A stretch of DNA of 64,000 nucleotides from Chryseobacterium sp. Leaf201 (GCF_001421435.1 NZ_LMKA01000134.1:1-64000); one strand, 5' to 3'. Positions 25,353 through 34,084 are shown, numbered from the stretch's first letter. Program-made: numbers and translations. The notes: generated by a model not told the origin, from the letters alone.

Positions 25353-25838
25353 ATGAGACTTAGTAACCGTAACAAGACTTCGGTTTACGGCTTCGTCAAC
25401 ACCCTGCTGATCATGTTTTTGATCGGGGGAACGGGAGCTTATTTTTTAGAGGAATACAAATTTGATATTTTAGGGAATGAGAGTTTTCTCCTGATCCTTG
25501 TGCCGCTCTTGCTGATCATCCTTTTTTACCTGAACGGGAGACAGATTTTTGAGTATGACAGTGACGGGGAGGCGCTTCATTTCAGGAACAGGAACATTGT
25601 CCCTTTTTTACAGCAACCGTTGAGCGACGAATTCCCGAAATATAAACTGCTGAAATACGAGGTAATCGATCTGTTTTTCATGAAAAGATTATACATCACC
25701 ATTTCCAGTAAAAACAGCGGTTCAACAATTTTAAAGTATGAAATTTCATATCTTACCAGAAAAGAAACCAGTGATTTAAAATTCTCATTAAATAAAGTGG
25801 TAAAAGCCAATAACGAGAAAAGAGTTAATAATAAATGA
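25353..25838 (+). CDS. hypothetical two-helix membrane protein in the parE-parC operon
   Basis: 161-aa protein of unknown family. Two membrane helices are clear: VYGFVNTLLIMFLIGGTGAYF (about 11-31, in segments) and FLLILVPLLLIILFYLNG (about 45-62). A ~95-residue cytoplasmic tail follows, with a beta-strand pattern (RQIFEYDSDGEALHFRNRN, KLLKYEVIDLFFMKRLYITIS) like the PH-like domains of small bacterial membrane proteins; the PH-like idea is inference. It lies 59 bases after parE and its stop codon overlaps the parC start (ATGATGA), so translation of the two is probably coupled. Confidence 0.8.
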   Translation: MRLSNRNKTSVYGFVNTLLIMFLIGGTGAYFLEEYKFDILGNESFLLILVPLLLIILFYLNGRQIFEYDSDGEALHFRNRNIVPFLQQPLSDEFPKYKLLKYEVIDLFFMKRLYITISSKNSGSTILKYEISYLTRKETSDLKFSLNKVVKANNEKRVNNK

Positions 25839-28426
25839 TGACAGAAGAAAATCCGCATGAAGGTGAGAGCTTAAAGAAAGTTTCCGGGCTGTACAGAGAC
25901 TGGTTTCTGGATTATGCTTCTTACGTAATTTTAGACCGGGCCATCCCGTCGGTATATGACGGTTTCAAGCCTGTTCAGCGAAGAATCATGCATTCCATGC
26001 GCGAGCTGGAAGACGGACGTTATAATAAAGTGGCCAACATTGTAGGGAATACCATGAAGTATCACCCGCACGGTGATGCGTCCATTACCGATGCAATGGT
26101 GGGAATCGGGCAGCGGGAACTGCTGATTGATACCCAGGGAAACTGGGGAAACATCTATACCGGGGATTCTGCCGCCGCTGCAAGATATATTGAAGCAAGG
26201 CTGACCCCTTTCGCACTGGAGGTGGTATTTAATCCCAAAACAACGGACTGGGCCAAATCTTATGACGGAAGAAACAATGAACCGATTGATCTTCCGGTAA
26301 AATTCCCGTTGCTGCTTGCCCAGGGTGTCGAAGGAATCGGGGTAGGGCTTTCAACGAAAATCCTCCCGCATAATTTCAATGAGCTGATCAATGCTTCCGT
26401 AGCCCATTTAAAAGGAAAGAAGTTTGAGCTGTTTCCTGATTTTTTAACGGCAGGTTACCTGGATGTTTCCGAGTACAATGACGGCCACAGAGGCGGAAAA
26501 GTAAGGGCAAGGGCAAAAATTTCACCGTTGGATAAGCATACCCTTATTATCACGGAGCTCCCATATTCCAAAACGACGAGCGACCTGATTGATTCTGTTC
26601 TGAAAGCCAATGAAAAAGGCAAGATCAAAATCAAGAAAATTGAAGACAATACCTCAGATAAAGTAGAAATCCTGATCCATCTCCACAATGATGTTTCACC
26701 GGATAAGACCATTGATGCCTTATATGCTTTTACCGACTGCCAGGTAACGATTTCCCCGAACGCCTGTGTCATTGTAGGTGACAAGCCGATGTTCCTGAAC
26801 GTGTCTGAAATCTTAAGGAGAAACACGGAGCATACCGTATCCCTTCTTAAAAAAGAACTGGAGATTGAGCTGCACGAATTACAGGAAAGCTGGCATTTTT
26901 CTTCACTGGAAAGAATTTTCATTGAAAACAGGATCTACCATGATATTGAAGAGGTAAAAACCTGGGAAGATGTCCTGAAAACAATTGATAAAGGCCTTAA
27001 GCCTCATACCAAGCACCTGCTGAGAGCGGTAACAGAAGAGGATATCCTGAAACTGACCGAAATCAGGATCAAAAGGATTTCGAGGTTTGATCTGGATAAG
27101 TTCAAGGAAAATATTGCTGCCCTGGAAGGCAAAATAGAACAGGTAAAACACCACCTAGGACATCTGATTCAGTATGCGATAGATTATTACCTGAATATCC
27201 AGAAAAAATACGGAAAAGACCGGCAGCGGAAAACGGAGCTCAGGATTTTTGATACCATTGATGCGACAAAAGTAGCCGTGGCCAATGAGAAATTCTATGC
27301 CAATTTCGAGGAAGGCTTCATCGGGACATCCCTGAAAAAAGACCAGTATTTATTTGACTGTTCGGATATTGATGATATCATTACATTCAGGAAAGACGGA
27401 AGCATGAAAGTGGTGAAAGTGGAGGCCAAAACCTTCATCGGAAAAGATATCCTTCATGTAGCGATCTGGAAGAAAAATGACAAACGTACGGTTTATAATA
27501 TGATTTACCGTGAAGGTCGTGACGGGCCTTACTACATGAAACGCTTTTTTGTGACCGGCGTTACCCGGAATACGGATTATCCTTTGGCCTCTGATAAGAG
27601 AGGCTCGGAGATGCTTTATTTTTCAGCCAATCCCAATGGTGAAGCCGAGACCGTAAGTGTGCTTCTGAAACCCAACCCAAGAATCAGAAAGAGCAAGATG
27701 GATATTGACTTTTCCGAACTGGCCATTAAAGGCCGTGATACCAAAGGGAATCTCGTTACCAAGTTCTCCATTAAAAAAGTGGATTTGAAAGAAGAAGGCG
27801 TTTCTACACTGGCACCTAGAAAAATCTGGTTTGATGATACAGTACGGAGGTTGAATGCAGACGGGAGAGGATCTTTGCTGGGAAGCTTTAAAGGGGATGA
27901 TAAAATCCTGACCATTAATACGAACGGCGAAGCCAGACTGATTTCTTTTGATCTCGGAAACCGTTTTGATGACCAATACCTGGTTCTTGAAAAATGGCGT
28001 CCGAACCAGCCCGTTACCTGTATTTATTTTGATGGTGAAAAGGATATTTATTTCATCAAGAGGTTCCTGCTGGAAAACACGCCGAACATCCAGACCTTTA
28101 TGCCGTCTGAACACCCGAAATCATTTATAGAAACCATTATCGTTTCAAACGGGTCAACCGCCGAAATTATTTTTGCCAAAGACAAAGGCAAGGAACGTGA
28201 GCCTGAAACCATAAATATTGATGAGTTTATTGCCGTAAAAGGGATCAGGGCCATCGGAAACCAGTTTACGAAGTTCAAGGTAAAATCCATCAACTTCACC
28301 ATCCCTGAACCGGAAGAAGAAGAGGAGCCGGAACTGTATGAAGAACCGGAACGCCCGGAAGCGGACGATGACGGTGGCACGATTGGTGATCTGTTTGAAA
28401 GTGATGAGGGAACTTCAGAAAAATAA
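25835..28426 (+). CDS. parC: DNA topoisomerase IV subunit A
   Basis: Breakage-reunion subunit of topoisomerase IV, 863 aa. The catalytic tyrosine is Y118 in AAARYIEARLT; the winged-helix region before it reads YHPHGDASITDAMVG and the following loop EGIGVGLSTKILPHN. The C-terminal half is a beta-pinwheel with degenerate repeats, without a clear gyrase box (Q-R-R-G-G-K-G), which fits ParC. The last ~50 residues are very acidic (PEPEEEEEPELYEEPERPEA, then DDDGG and ESDEG). It starts at ATG 25835 or the next ATG 25838, overlapping the previous gene by 4 bases or abutting it. Confidence 0.95.
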   Translation: MMTEENPHEGESLKKVSGLYRDWFLDYASYVILDRAIPSVYDGFKPVQRRIMHSMRELEDGRYNKVANIVGNTMKYHPHGDASITDAMVGIGQRELLIDTQGNWGNIYTGDSAAAARYIEARLTPFALEVVFNPKTTDWAKSYDGRNNEPIDLPVKFPLLLAQGVEGIGVGLSTKILPHNFNELINASVAHLKGKKFELFPDFLTAGYLDVSEYNDGHRGGKVRARAKISPLDKHTLIITELPYSKTTSDLIDSVLKANEKGKIKIKKIEDNTSDKVEILIHLHNDVSPDKTIDALYAFTDCQVTISPNACVIVGDKPMFLNVSEILRRNTEHTVSLLKKELEIELHELQESWHFSSLERIFIENRIYHDIEEVKTWEDVLKTIDKGLKPHTKHLLRAVTEEDILKLTEIRIKRISRFDLDKFKENIAALEGKIEQVKHHLGHLIQYAIDYYLNIQKKYGKDRQRKTELRIFDTIDATKVAVANEKFYANFEEGFIGTSLKKDQYLFDCSDIDDIITFRKDGSMKVVKVEAKTFIGKDILHVAIWKKNDKRTVYNMIYREGRDGPYYMKRFFVTGVTRNTDYPLASDKRGSEMLYFSANPNGEAETVSVLLKPNPRIRKSKMDIDFSELAIKGRDTKGNLVTKFSIKKVDLKEEGVSTLAPRKIWFDDTVRRLNADGRGSLLGSFKGDDKILTINTNGEARLISFDLGNRFDDQYLVLEKWRPNQPVTCIYFDGEKDIYFIKRFLLENTPNIQTFMPSEHPKSFIETIIVSNGSTAEIIFAKDKGKEREPETINIDEFIAVKGIRAIGNQFTKFKVKSINFTIPEPEEEEEPELYEEPERPEADDDGGTIGDLFESDEGTSEK

Positions 28427-28453
28427 TAAGACACAAATAAATAATAAAAAATC

Positions 28454-29095
28454 ATGAATCCGATAGTTTTATTTATAATAGCTATTACCTGCGTCGTTAG
28501 TTATGTGGGATTGAATAACATTAATATCTTCGAAAAATATAAATTTAATGTAAGTGCAATCAATAATAGAAAAGAATATATAAGGTTAATTTCCTCCGCT
28601 TTTCTTCATGCCGATTTTATGCATTTACTTTTCAATATGCTATCCCTGTATTTTTTTCAGGGTGCCGTGACAATGTACTTCGGCACTGTTGGGTTTATCA
28701 TTATTTATTTCGGTTCGTTAATTTTAGGAAACTTGTTTAGTCTGATGATTTATAAAAATCAACCTTGGTACTCTGCAATTGGTGCTTCCGGGGCTGTATC
28801 AGGAATCATTTTTGCTTCTATAGCAATGGCACCAAATGAAATCAGTGTAAATTTTTTACCGGGCTGGATTTTCGGAACATTATATTTCGGATATTCAGTA
28901 TACATGATGCTGAATCCTAAACAATGGGATAATCTCGGACATTCTGCACATTTAGGAGGTGCTTTTTTCGGTTTGGTATACTCAGTAGTAATGCATCCAC
29001 AACTTGCCTTGAGTAACGTGTATTTCCTAGGAGTTATGTCGCTTCCTTTAGCTTATTTAGCTTATCAGATCTTCGTAAAGAAAAAAATAGGATAA
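28454..29095 (+). CDS. rhomboid-family intramembrane serine protease
   Basis: 213-aa polytopic membrane protease that cuts substrates within the membrane. The catalytic dyad is visible: Ser112 in IGASGAVSG and His166 in HSAHLGG, preceded by the rhomboid H-x-x-x-N-motif region HADFMHLLFNMLSLYFF. About six transmembrane helices can be drawn. It starts 27 bases after parC on the same strand and ends at a strong bidirectional terminator. It looks more A/T rich than parC, so it could be an independent addition to the operon. Substrates unknown. Confidence 0.93.
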   Translation: MNPIVLFIIAITCVVSYVGLNNINIFEKYKFNVSAINNRKEYIRLISSAFLHADFMHLLFNMLSLYFFQGAVTMYFGTVGFIIIYFGSLILGNLFSLMIYKNQPWYSAIGASGAVSGIIFASIAMAPNEISVNFLPGWIFGTLYFGYSVYMMLNPKQWDNLGHSAHLGGAFFGLVYSVVMHPQLALSNVYFLGVMSLPLAYLAYQIFVKKKIG

Positions 29096-29118
29096 TATTT
29101 AATCACTATTCAATTAAA

Positions 29119-29154
29119 TAAAAAGCAGTGAATTCATCTTCACTGCTTTTTTTT
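29119..29154. terminator. bidirectional terminator between rhomboid and prmC
   Basis: AAAAGCAGTGA/TCACTGCTTTT around ATTCATC, with A and T runs on both sides, between convergent genes. Confidence 0.9.
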
Positions 29155-29196
29155 GTCTCAAAACGTTGCTGAAATTAATAATTGATTTATAAATAA

Positions 29197-30048
29197 CTAC
29201 TTCTCTCCAAAAATAAACCGGTCATAACCGGATAAATCTTTGATCAATTCAGCATTTGAGAATATATCTCTATATAATTCTAAAGTTTCCTGACCAAGTT
29301 TCTGATTGATTTCTAAAAATAGCATCCCGTTTTCGTTAAGGTGCTTTGCAGCATCTTCCGCAATCTTCCTGTAAAAAATAAGAGTATCGGAAGTAGGGGA
29401 GAAAAGGGCCATTTTCGGTTCAAATTCTTTTACGGAATCTTCAATTTCCACTTCTTCTTCAATTCCGATATACGGAGGATTTGAAATAATGACATCATAG
29501 TTTTCATTCAGGTTATAATTAAGGTAATCAGCATGAATAAAACTGACATCCAGCTTATGGAAATCTGCATTTTTCCTGGCTGTTTCCAGGGCTTTTTCAG
29601 AAAAATCAACAGAGGTTACTTCAGCTTTTGGAAAGTGTTTTTTTAACACCAGAGGAATCACCCCGCTGCCCGTTCCGATATCAAGGATTTTTATATTTTC
29701 CCTCCATGATTTTGAACTGTTGATTTTCTTGACCGCCAGTTCCAGCAGTTCCTCAGTTTCAGGCCTCGGGATCAGCACATGTTCATTTACAAAGAATGTC
29801 ATGCCGTAAAACTCGGTTTCACCCAGAATGTGCTGGTACGGTTTGTTGCTCTTCAGTTCTGAGATTACTGTCAAAAGCTTTTCTTCATCATCTTCCAGTA
29901 ATGCCTGACCGGAAAATTTCCTTTGATAAAAAGGATTGAGCCCTACGATTTTTCCGATAAAAACAGAGCATAAGAAAGCACTTTCCGAATCTGTATAAAC
30001 GTCCGAAAGCTGTTCTCTGAAATATTTTTTAAAGTCTCCTATTGTCAT
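29197..30048 (-). CDS. prmC: release factor glutamine N5-methyltransferase PrmC
   Basis: 283-aa SAM-dependent enzyme that methylates the Gln of the GGQ motif in RF1 and RF2, needed for efficient termination. An N-terminal helical domain (1-90) is followed by the Rossmann methyltransferase: motif I ILDIGTGSGVIPL (about 120-132), acidic motif II VTSVDFS, and the catalytic NPPY in ISNPPYIG (near 188-191). EEELEIEDSVKEFEPKMALF-type residues after NPPY match PrmC. Its start codon abuts the yaaA stop, so both are read from one transcript. Confidence 0.96.
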   Translation of the reverse strand: MTIGDFKKYFREQLSDVYTDSESAFLCSVFIGKIVGLNPFYQRKFSGQALLEDDEEKLLTVISELKSNKPYQHILGETEFYGMTFFVNEHVLIPRPETEELLELAVKKINSSKSWRENIKILDIGTGSGVIPLVLKKHFPKAEVTSVDFSEKALETARKNADFHKLDVSFIHADYLNYNLNENYDVIISNPPYIGIEEEVEIEDSVKEFEPKMALFSPTSDTLIFYRKIAEDAAKHLNENGMLFLEINQKLGQETLELYRDIFSNAELIKDLSGYDRFIFGEK

Positions 30049-30807
30049 CTATCTTGTAAAAACCAGTTTGGTGTCCGTTGATTTTTCTTCATCAATCCTG
30101 TAGCCCTCGTAATTGAAAGCTCTAACGTCATTCAGGGTTTTCGCATTGGTTTCCGCACAGAATCTCACCACCATGCCGCGGGCATGTTTTGTATACACCA
30201 CAATGGTTTTAAGTTTTCCTTCCTTTAATTCATAAAAGTCAAAATCAATAATCTGATGCTGGATTTTTTTACGGTCGATGGCTTTGAAATATTCCTGGCT
30301 CGCCAGGTTAAGGATGATTTCATTCTTTTTCAGTTCAGAATTGAGCTGTTCCGTTATTTTATCCCTCCAGAACTCATACAGATTGTTATATTCCTCAAAC
30401 TTAAAAGGACGCCCCATTTCCAGGCGGTACAGCATGACTTTATCAGAAGGCTTTAAAAGTCCGTATAACCCGGAAAGGATCCTGTGGTTTTTCTGTAAGT
30501 AATCTACCGCGCTTTTACCCAGCGTTTTGGCATCTATGCCTCTGTATACCTCGCCTGTAAAAGCGTACAGGGCAGGAGCCGATTGCTTTGCCGTAGGTTT
30601 TGCATTCCATTTCTGGTTTCTTTCCCAGTTTTCATCCGCCAGTTTAGACGAAATTTCCATCAGTTCAGAAAGGTATTTCGGGGATTTGTGCTTTAAATGG
30701 GAATGTATGTAAGCTGCGTCATCAATGAATTTAGGCGTCGTGGTTCTCAACAGGTCCGTTGAATTTTCGGTGTTCATTAATTTGGCAGGCGATGTTATTA
30801 TTTTCAT
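30049..30807 (-). CDS. yaaA: peroxide stress protein YaaA (DUF328/UPF0246)
   Basis: 252-aa cytoplasmic protein. In E. coli YaaA limits intracellular free iron and DNA damage under hydrogen peroxide stress and binds DNA. Family signatures: MKIITSPAKLM (1-11), ALYAFTGEVYRGIDAKTL (about 79-96), HRILSGLYGLLKPSDKVMLYRLEMG (about 109-133, in segments), ILNLASQEYFKAID, and the closing HARGMVVRFCAETNA. It sits between the CPBP protease (3 bases upstream) and prmC (0 bases downstream) in a tight minus-strand operon. Confidence 0.95.
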   Translation of the reverse strand: MKIITSPAKLMNTENSTDLLRTTTPKFIDDAAYIHSHLKHKSPKYLSELMEISSKLADENWERNQKWNAKPTAKQSAPALYAFTGEVYRGIDAKTLGKSAVDYLQKNHRILSGLYGLLKPSDKVMLYRLEMGRPFKFEEYNNLYEFWRDKITEQLNSELKKNEIILNLASQEYFKAIDRKKIQHQIIDFDFYELKEGKLKTIVVYTKHARGMVVRFCAETNAKTLNDVRAFNYEGYRIDEEKSTDTKLVFTR

Positions 30808-30810
30808 AAG

Positions 30811-31512
30811 TTACAATACAGATAAATGTTTGACATTAATAAAATTCATGACCATCAGTGATACGAAATCATACATGAAGTGACAGATGATGAGAATTTT
30901 TATATTTGAATACCGTTTGTAAAAAACGGCAAAAACAGCCCCGATAAAAAACGGGACCAATACCTGGCCCACGGTTCCATAGGTACTGTGAAGAATCCCG
31001 AATAAAACGGCCGGGATCAGGATCCCGAAATATTGATTGCTGTATATTTTTTCAATCCGCGGCTGCATATAGCCACGCATCAGGAGCTCTTCCACAACAC
31101 CGGCTGTAAGGCAGGTGATGATGATTAACGGATAATTATTCTTAAAAATCAGAGCCAGGCGCATCAGCTGGATACTGGTTTTTTCGTGGGTTGAAATTTT
31201 GACCAGGGCATTCAGAAAAGCACCTCCGAATAAACAGATAAAGTACAGGCTGACCACTGCCCCGATATAAAAAAGGACGGAATAGGGTTTTTCCTTCCAG
31301 AGCAGGAAACGCTGTCTTTCTATAACAAGACTGTACAGAAAGACAATGATTGCCACCAGCCACAGGACCATCCGTGAATAAAAAAACTTTTCTGAAGTAA
31401 TCTCTGCCGTCCCCGTCATCATATTGACAATAGGGAAGATGTAAAGCATAGCCGCAGCCAGCAATACAAAAGTAAGCAGAATGCCCGAGGCATATTTTCC
31501 GTTAAGATTCAT
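30811..31512 (-). CDS. CPBP-family intramembrane glutamic endopeptidase
   Basis: 233-aa polytopic membrane protein of the CPBP (CAAX protease and bacteriocin-processing/Abi) family. The conserved motifs are present: EELLMRG (E-E-x3-R, about 141-147), FGILHSTYG (F-x3-H, about 170-178) and CHFMYDF (H-x3-D/N, near 217). About six helices can be drawn. Family members cut prenylated or membrane proteins, and some give immunity to bacteriocins. It is the third gene of the sua5-to-prmC run; its link to the other genes is not obvious. Confidence 0.9.
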   Translation of the reverse strand: MNLNGKYASGILLTFVLLAAAMLYIFPIVNMMTGTAEITSEKFFYSRMVLWLVAIIVFLYSLVIERQRFLLWKEKPYSVLFYIGAVVSLYFICLFGGAFLNALVKISTHEKTSIQLMRLALIFKNNYPLIIITCLTAGVVEELLMRGYMQPRIEKIYSNQYFGILIPAVLFGILHSTYGTVGQVLVPFFIGAVFAVFYKRYSNIKILIICHFMYDFVSLMVMNFINVKHLSVL

Positions 31513-31557
31513 AAATTAATAAAAAACCGCAGCTGATTCCAGATCGTGAACTTAATT

Positions 31558-32169
31558 TTAAATATCACCCTTTCCCTGTCTTATGATTTCAGGCTCTCCT
31601 GAAGTAAGGTTCACAATGGTAGAAGCAATGTTATCACCGTATCCGGAATCGATTACAATATCTACCAGATGTCCGTATTTTTCTGCAATCAGTTCAGGAT
31701 CTGTGGAATATTCAATGATTTCGTCGTCATCCTTAATGGAAGTTGAAGCAATCGGATGTCCCAGTTTCTCAACAATAAGCTGGGGAACCGGATGGTCCGG
31801 AACCCGGATCCCGATTGTTTTATGGTTTTTATAGGCTAACGGTAAACTTTTGTTGGCTTCCAGGATAAAGGTAAAAGGCCCCGGCAGGTGGCTTTTTAAA
31901 AACCTGAAAACCGAAGTATTGATAGGCCGCGTAAAATCCGAAAGGTGGCTGAGATCATTACAGATAATAGAGAACTGTGCCTTCTCCAGCTTAAGTTTTT
32001 TGATCTGGGCCAGCTTTTCCATTGCTTTTATATCAAAAATATTACAGCCCAATGCATACACCGTATCGGAAGGATAAATAATCAGCCCGCCGTTATTTAA
32101 TGTTTTAACTACCTCATCAATAAGGTTTTCCCGTGGATTCTCAGGATATATTTTTAATATTTTTGCCAT
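31558..32169 (-). CDS. L-threonylcarbamoyladenylate synthase (Sua5/YciO/YrdC)
   Basis: 203-aa YrdC-fold enzyme that makes threonylcarbamoyl-AMP from Thr, bicarbonate and ATP for the t6A37 modification of ANN-decoding tRNAs. Motifs: GGLIIYPSDTVYALGCNIFD (about 28-47), KLEKAQFSIICNDLSHLSDF, KSHLPGPFTFILEANKSLP (about 87-105), IGIRVPDHPVPQ (about 115-126) and IASTSIKDDDE. It lacks the extra C-terminal Sua5 domain. The order of residues KxR...SxN is hard to fix, so the closely related YciO group is an alternative. A -7 box lies only 4 bases upstream of its ATG. Confidence 0.9.
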   Translation of the reverse strand: MAKILKIYPENPRENLIDEVVKTLNNGGLIIYPSDTVYALGCNIFDIKAMEKLAQIKKLKLEKAQFSIICNDLSHLSDFTRPINTSVFRFLKSHLPGPFTFILEANKSLPLAYKNHKTIGIRVPDHPVPQLIVEKLGHPIASTSIKDDDEIIEYSTDPELIAEKYGHLVDIVIDSGYGDNIASTIVNLTSGEPEIIRQGKGDI

Positions 32170-32173
32170 ACCT

Positions 32174-32181
32174 CAAAGATA
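32174..32181 (-). promoter_or_regulatory. -7 box (TATCTTTG) almost touching the sua5-like start codon
   Basis: TAnnTTTG on the minus strand with 4 bases between its last G and the ATG at 32169. Use of this promoter would give a leaderless or nearly leaderless mRNA for the whole four-gene run. Confidence 0.45.
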
Positions 32182-32251
32182 CGAATATTAAAATAATTTT
32201 CATAAAAGTCTTTAATAGTAAAGAAAAATTAGGATTTTAAAAATATTGTCG

Positions 32252-32259
32252 TATATTTG
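32252..32259 (+). promoter_or_regulatory. -7 box (TATATTTG) for the tRNA-fMet triplet
   Basis: TAnnTTTG match 11 bases upstream of the first tRNA, so transcription would start just before the mature 5' end. Confidence 0.6.
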
Positions 32260-32270
32260 CAGTCCAATAA

Positions 32271-32343
<73 letters not shown>

Positions 32344-32381
32344 CTAAGTTAGTGCTTTCGGTAAGCACTCTAAAGATACAC
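32344..32381 (+). other. structured spacer 1 between tRNA-fMet genes
   Basis: 38-base spacer with hairpin AGTGCTT-TCGGT-AAGCACT (32351-32369) followed by CTAAAGATACAC. The same loop and tail recur in spacer 2. Confidence 0.75.
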
Positions 32382-32454
<73 letters not shown>

Positions 32455-32493
32455 CTAAGTTAAGTGTCTTCGGTAGGCACTCTAAAGATACAC
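32455..32493 (+). other. structured spacer 2 between tRNA-fMet genes
   Basis: 39-base spacer with hairpin AGTGTCT-TCGGT-AGGCACT (32463-32481). Compared with spacer 1, one T-A pair became C-G and one C-G became T-G, so pairing is kept while the sequence changed. The tail CTAAAGATACAC is the same. Confidence 0.75.
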
Positions 32494-32566
<73 letters not shown>

Positions 32567-32572
32567 CTGCAG

Positions 32573-32608
32573 AAAGAGTATTACAGATTTGTAATACTCT
32601 TTTTATTT
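32573..32608 (+). terminator. terminator of the tRNA-fMet operon
   Basis: Perfect 12-bp stem AAAGAGTATTAC/GTAATACTCTTT with loop AGATTT, followed by TTATTT. Confidence 0.92.
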
Positions 32609-32690
32609 CTCCATACAGTGACTTTTATATCATGCTTTTAATGGCTTAATTTATGCAGTTAAGTAAACACACCATTAATAAGACAAACGT

Positions 32691-33101
32691 ATGTACAAGA
32701 AAATCCTTGCAGGTTTAGGAGGTGCCGTTGCACTCAGCCTGCTGCACGAAGCCATCAGAAAAAATTTTGACAATGTCCCGGAGATCAATAAAGTGGGAGA
32801 AGAAGCTTTAAATAAAGCTCTGGATACAGTGGATATGAAAGTGACCAACCATGAACAGCTGTATGCAGCTACATTGGCCGGCGATGTTATCGGGAACGGA
32901 ATGTATTACGCAGCTACGGCCACTACAGGCTTTAATATTGCTTCCGGTGTTCTAATGGGACTGGGTGCGGTAGCCCTTCCTGAAAAAATGGGACTGGATG
33001 ATGCCCCTGTCGCCGAGAATAACCAGAAAAAAATAATGACGGTTGCCTATTATCTTTTCGGGGCGGTTATTACCAAACTGATTTATGACAAAATAAAATA
33101 A
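32691..33101 (+). CDS. hypothetical small membrane-associated protein
   Basis: 136-aa protein of unrecognised family. It begins with a hydrophobic stretch (ILAGLGGAVALSLLHEAI, about 5-22). Two further hydrophobic segments follow: YYAATATTGFNIASGVLMGLGAVAL (about 72-96, in segments) and IMTVAYYLFGAVITKLIYD (near 115-133). The middle (KVGEEALNKALDTVDM) is amphipathic. It probably sits in the inner membrane. It stands alone, with a bidirectional terminator downstream at 33120-33149. No function can be assigned. Confidence 0.75.
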   Translation: MYKKILAGLGGAVALSLLHEAIRKNFDNVPEINKVGEEALNKALDTVDMKVTNHEQLYAATLAGDVIGNGMYYAATATTGFNIASGVLMGLGAVALPEKMGLDDAPVAENNQKKIMTVAYYLFGAVITKLIYDKIK

Positions 33102-33119
33102 CAGCATCCCTTATAATTA

Positions 33120-33149
33120 AAAATGCCACAAATTAACTTGTGGCATTTT
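33120..33149. terminator. bidirectional terminator between the 32691 gene and the DUF2945 gene
   Basis: Perfect 12-bp stem AAAATGCCACAA/TTGTGGCATTTT with loop ATTAAC. Its right arm touches the stop codon of the minus-strand gene. Confidence 0.9.
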
Positions 33150-33354
33150 ACATTTTCTTAAGGGCAGAAGCTTTATGTACCGCTGATTTCCCGGTTTTTT
33201 CACTCATCACTTCATACTGCGGCTCATCTTCAGACGCGCGGCGCTGCCGGTTCATAAAAGTGAAATCCTTTGTATGGATGTGGGTAATCTTTCCGTGGGT
33301 TTCCCCGAAACTGGAATTCCACCTTACCATGTCTCCTTTTTTTAAACTGCTCAT
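33148..33354 (-). CDS. DUF2945 (hypervirulence-associated TUDOR domain) protein
   Basis: Small TUDOR-like protein of about 68 aa. It reads KKGDMVRWNSSFGETHGKITHIHTKDF in segments, followed by ASEDEPQYEVMSEKTGKSAVHKASALKK, which is the DUF2945 pattern (GD-V-WNS...G-I--vHTkDf...AS-DdPQYei-SdKTg--A-HK--AL-K). I start it at ATG 33354 (MSSLKKGD), because the 12 residues before it in the open frame do not belong to the domain. The domain name comes from fungal work; the bacterial role is unknown. Confidence 0.88.
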   Translation of the reverse strand: MSSLKKGDMVRWNSSFGETHGKITHIHTKDFTFMNRQRRASEDEPQYEVMSEKTGKSAVHKASALKKM

Positions 33355-33443
33355 TTCATTCTGTCTTAAAATTAAAGTCAGATGATTCACTTATCATGCC
33401 ATAATTATTGATCTGCTGTTCATTTCAGTCAGCGGATACAAAA

Positions 33444-33469
33444 AATCCTGCTTCAAATAAAGCAGGATT
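33444..33469 (-). terminator. terminator of the 33500 gene
   Basis: AATCCTGCTT/AAGCAGGATT with a 6-base loop. On the minus strand it is followed by T-rich DNA. Confidence 0.8.
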
Positions 33470-33499
33470 ATTATTTAAGTAGTATTACTTCTGTTTAAA

Positions 33500-34084
33500 T
33501 TATTCAGCCGCCAGCTGGTTGAAAGGCTTAAGCGCATTATCATCAGCCATCGTCTGACCTATGAATTCTTTTTTCTGTCCTCTTTTCATTCTGTTGGCCG
33601 CATCGCCTCCGTTAAAATAAGAATCGTTCAGTTTTGTGGTGATCTCAGCAGGATTGAACTCAAATTTCGTATCGCCTTCCACACCCAGGTAACCGTTCTT
33701 TCTCGTCAGGTTGGTAATGTAATTGTTGTAGTTGATCAAAGTGCCTCTGAACATGGAAGTATGATATTCCATACACTTTTTAGCTTTTTTGGAAGAATTG
33801 TTAAGGATACAGTTGTTCATGTTCCCGCGGTACAGGCGCCATTCCAGTTCCACTTTTCCGTATTCTTTGGCTAAAGCTGTTTTTCCGTTGGTAAGGATAT
33901 TAGGATCGCTTTCTTTTTCGCTTATTTCCTTTAAATGCTTGATCACTAAAGGAACGGTATTTTCAATTTTGTTTTTCGCTTCGCCCACCGCACTGAAATC
34001 CGCTGCCGGAGAACCTTTCTTCTGGGCTGTAGTAAAGTTAAAAATGAATAGCAATAGTACAATTAATAAATGATATCTTTTCAT
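33500..34084 (-). CDS. secreted hypothetical protein
   Basis: 194-aa exported protein with a signal peptide (MKRYHLLIVLLLFIFNFTTAQ). The mature part is mostly helical and charged (DFSAVGEAKNKIENTVPLV, HLKEISEKESDPNILT, LAKEYGKVELEWRLYRGN). It contains two Cys in NNCILNNSSKKAKKCMEYH, which may form a disulphide in the periplasm. No family recognised. It is divergent from the blaI-like operon, and the 334-base gap between them holds the operon's operator. Confidence 0.75.
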   Translation of the reverse strand: MKRYHLLIVLLLFIFNFTTAQKKGSPAADFSAVGEAKNKIENTVPLVIKHLKEISEKESDPNILTNGKTALAKEYGKVELEWRLYRGNMNNCILNNSSKKAKKCMEYHTSMFRGTLINYNNYITNLTRKNGYLGVEGDTKFEFNPAEITTKLNDSYFNGGDAANRMKRGQKKEFIGQTMADDNALKPFNQLAAE

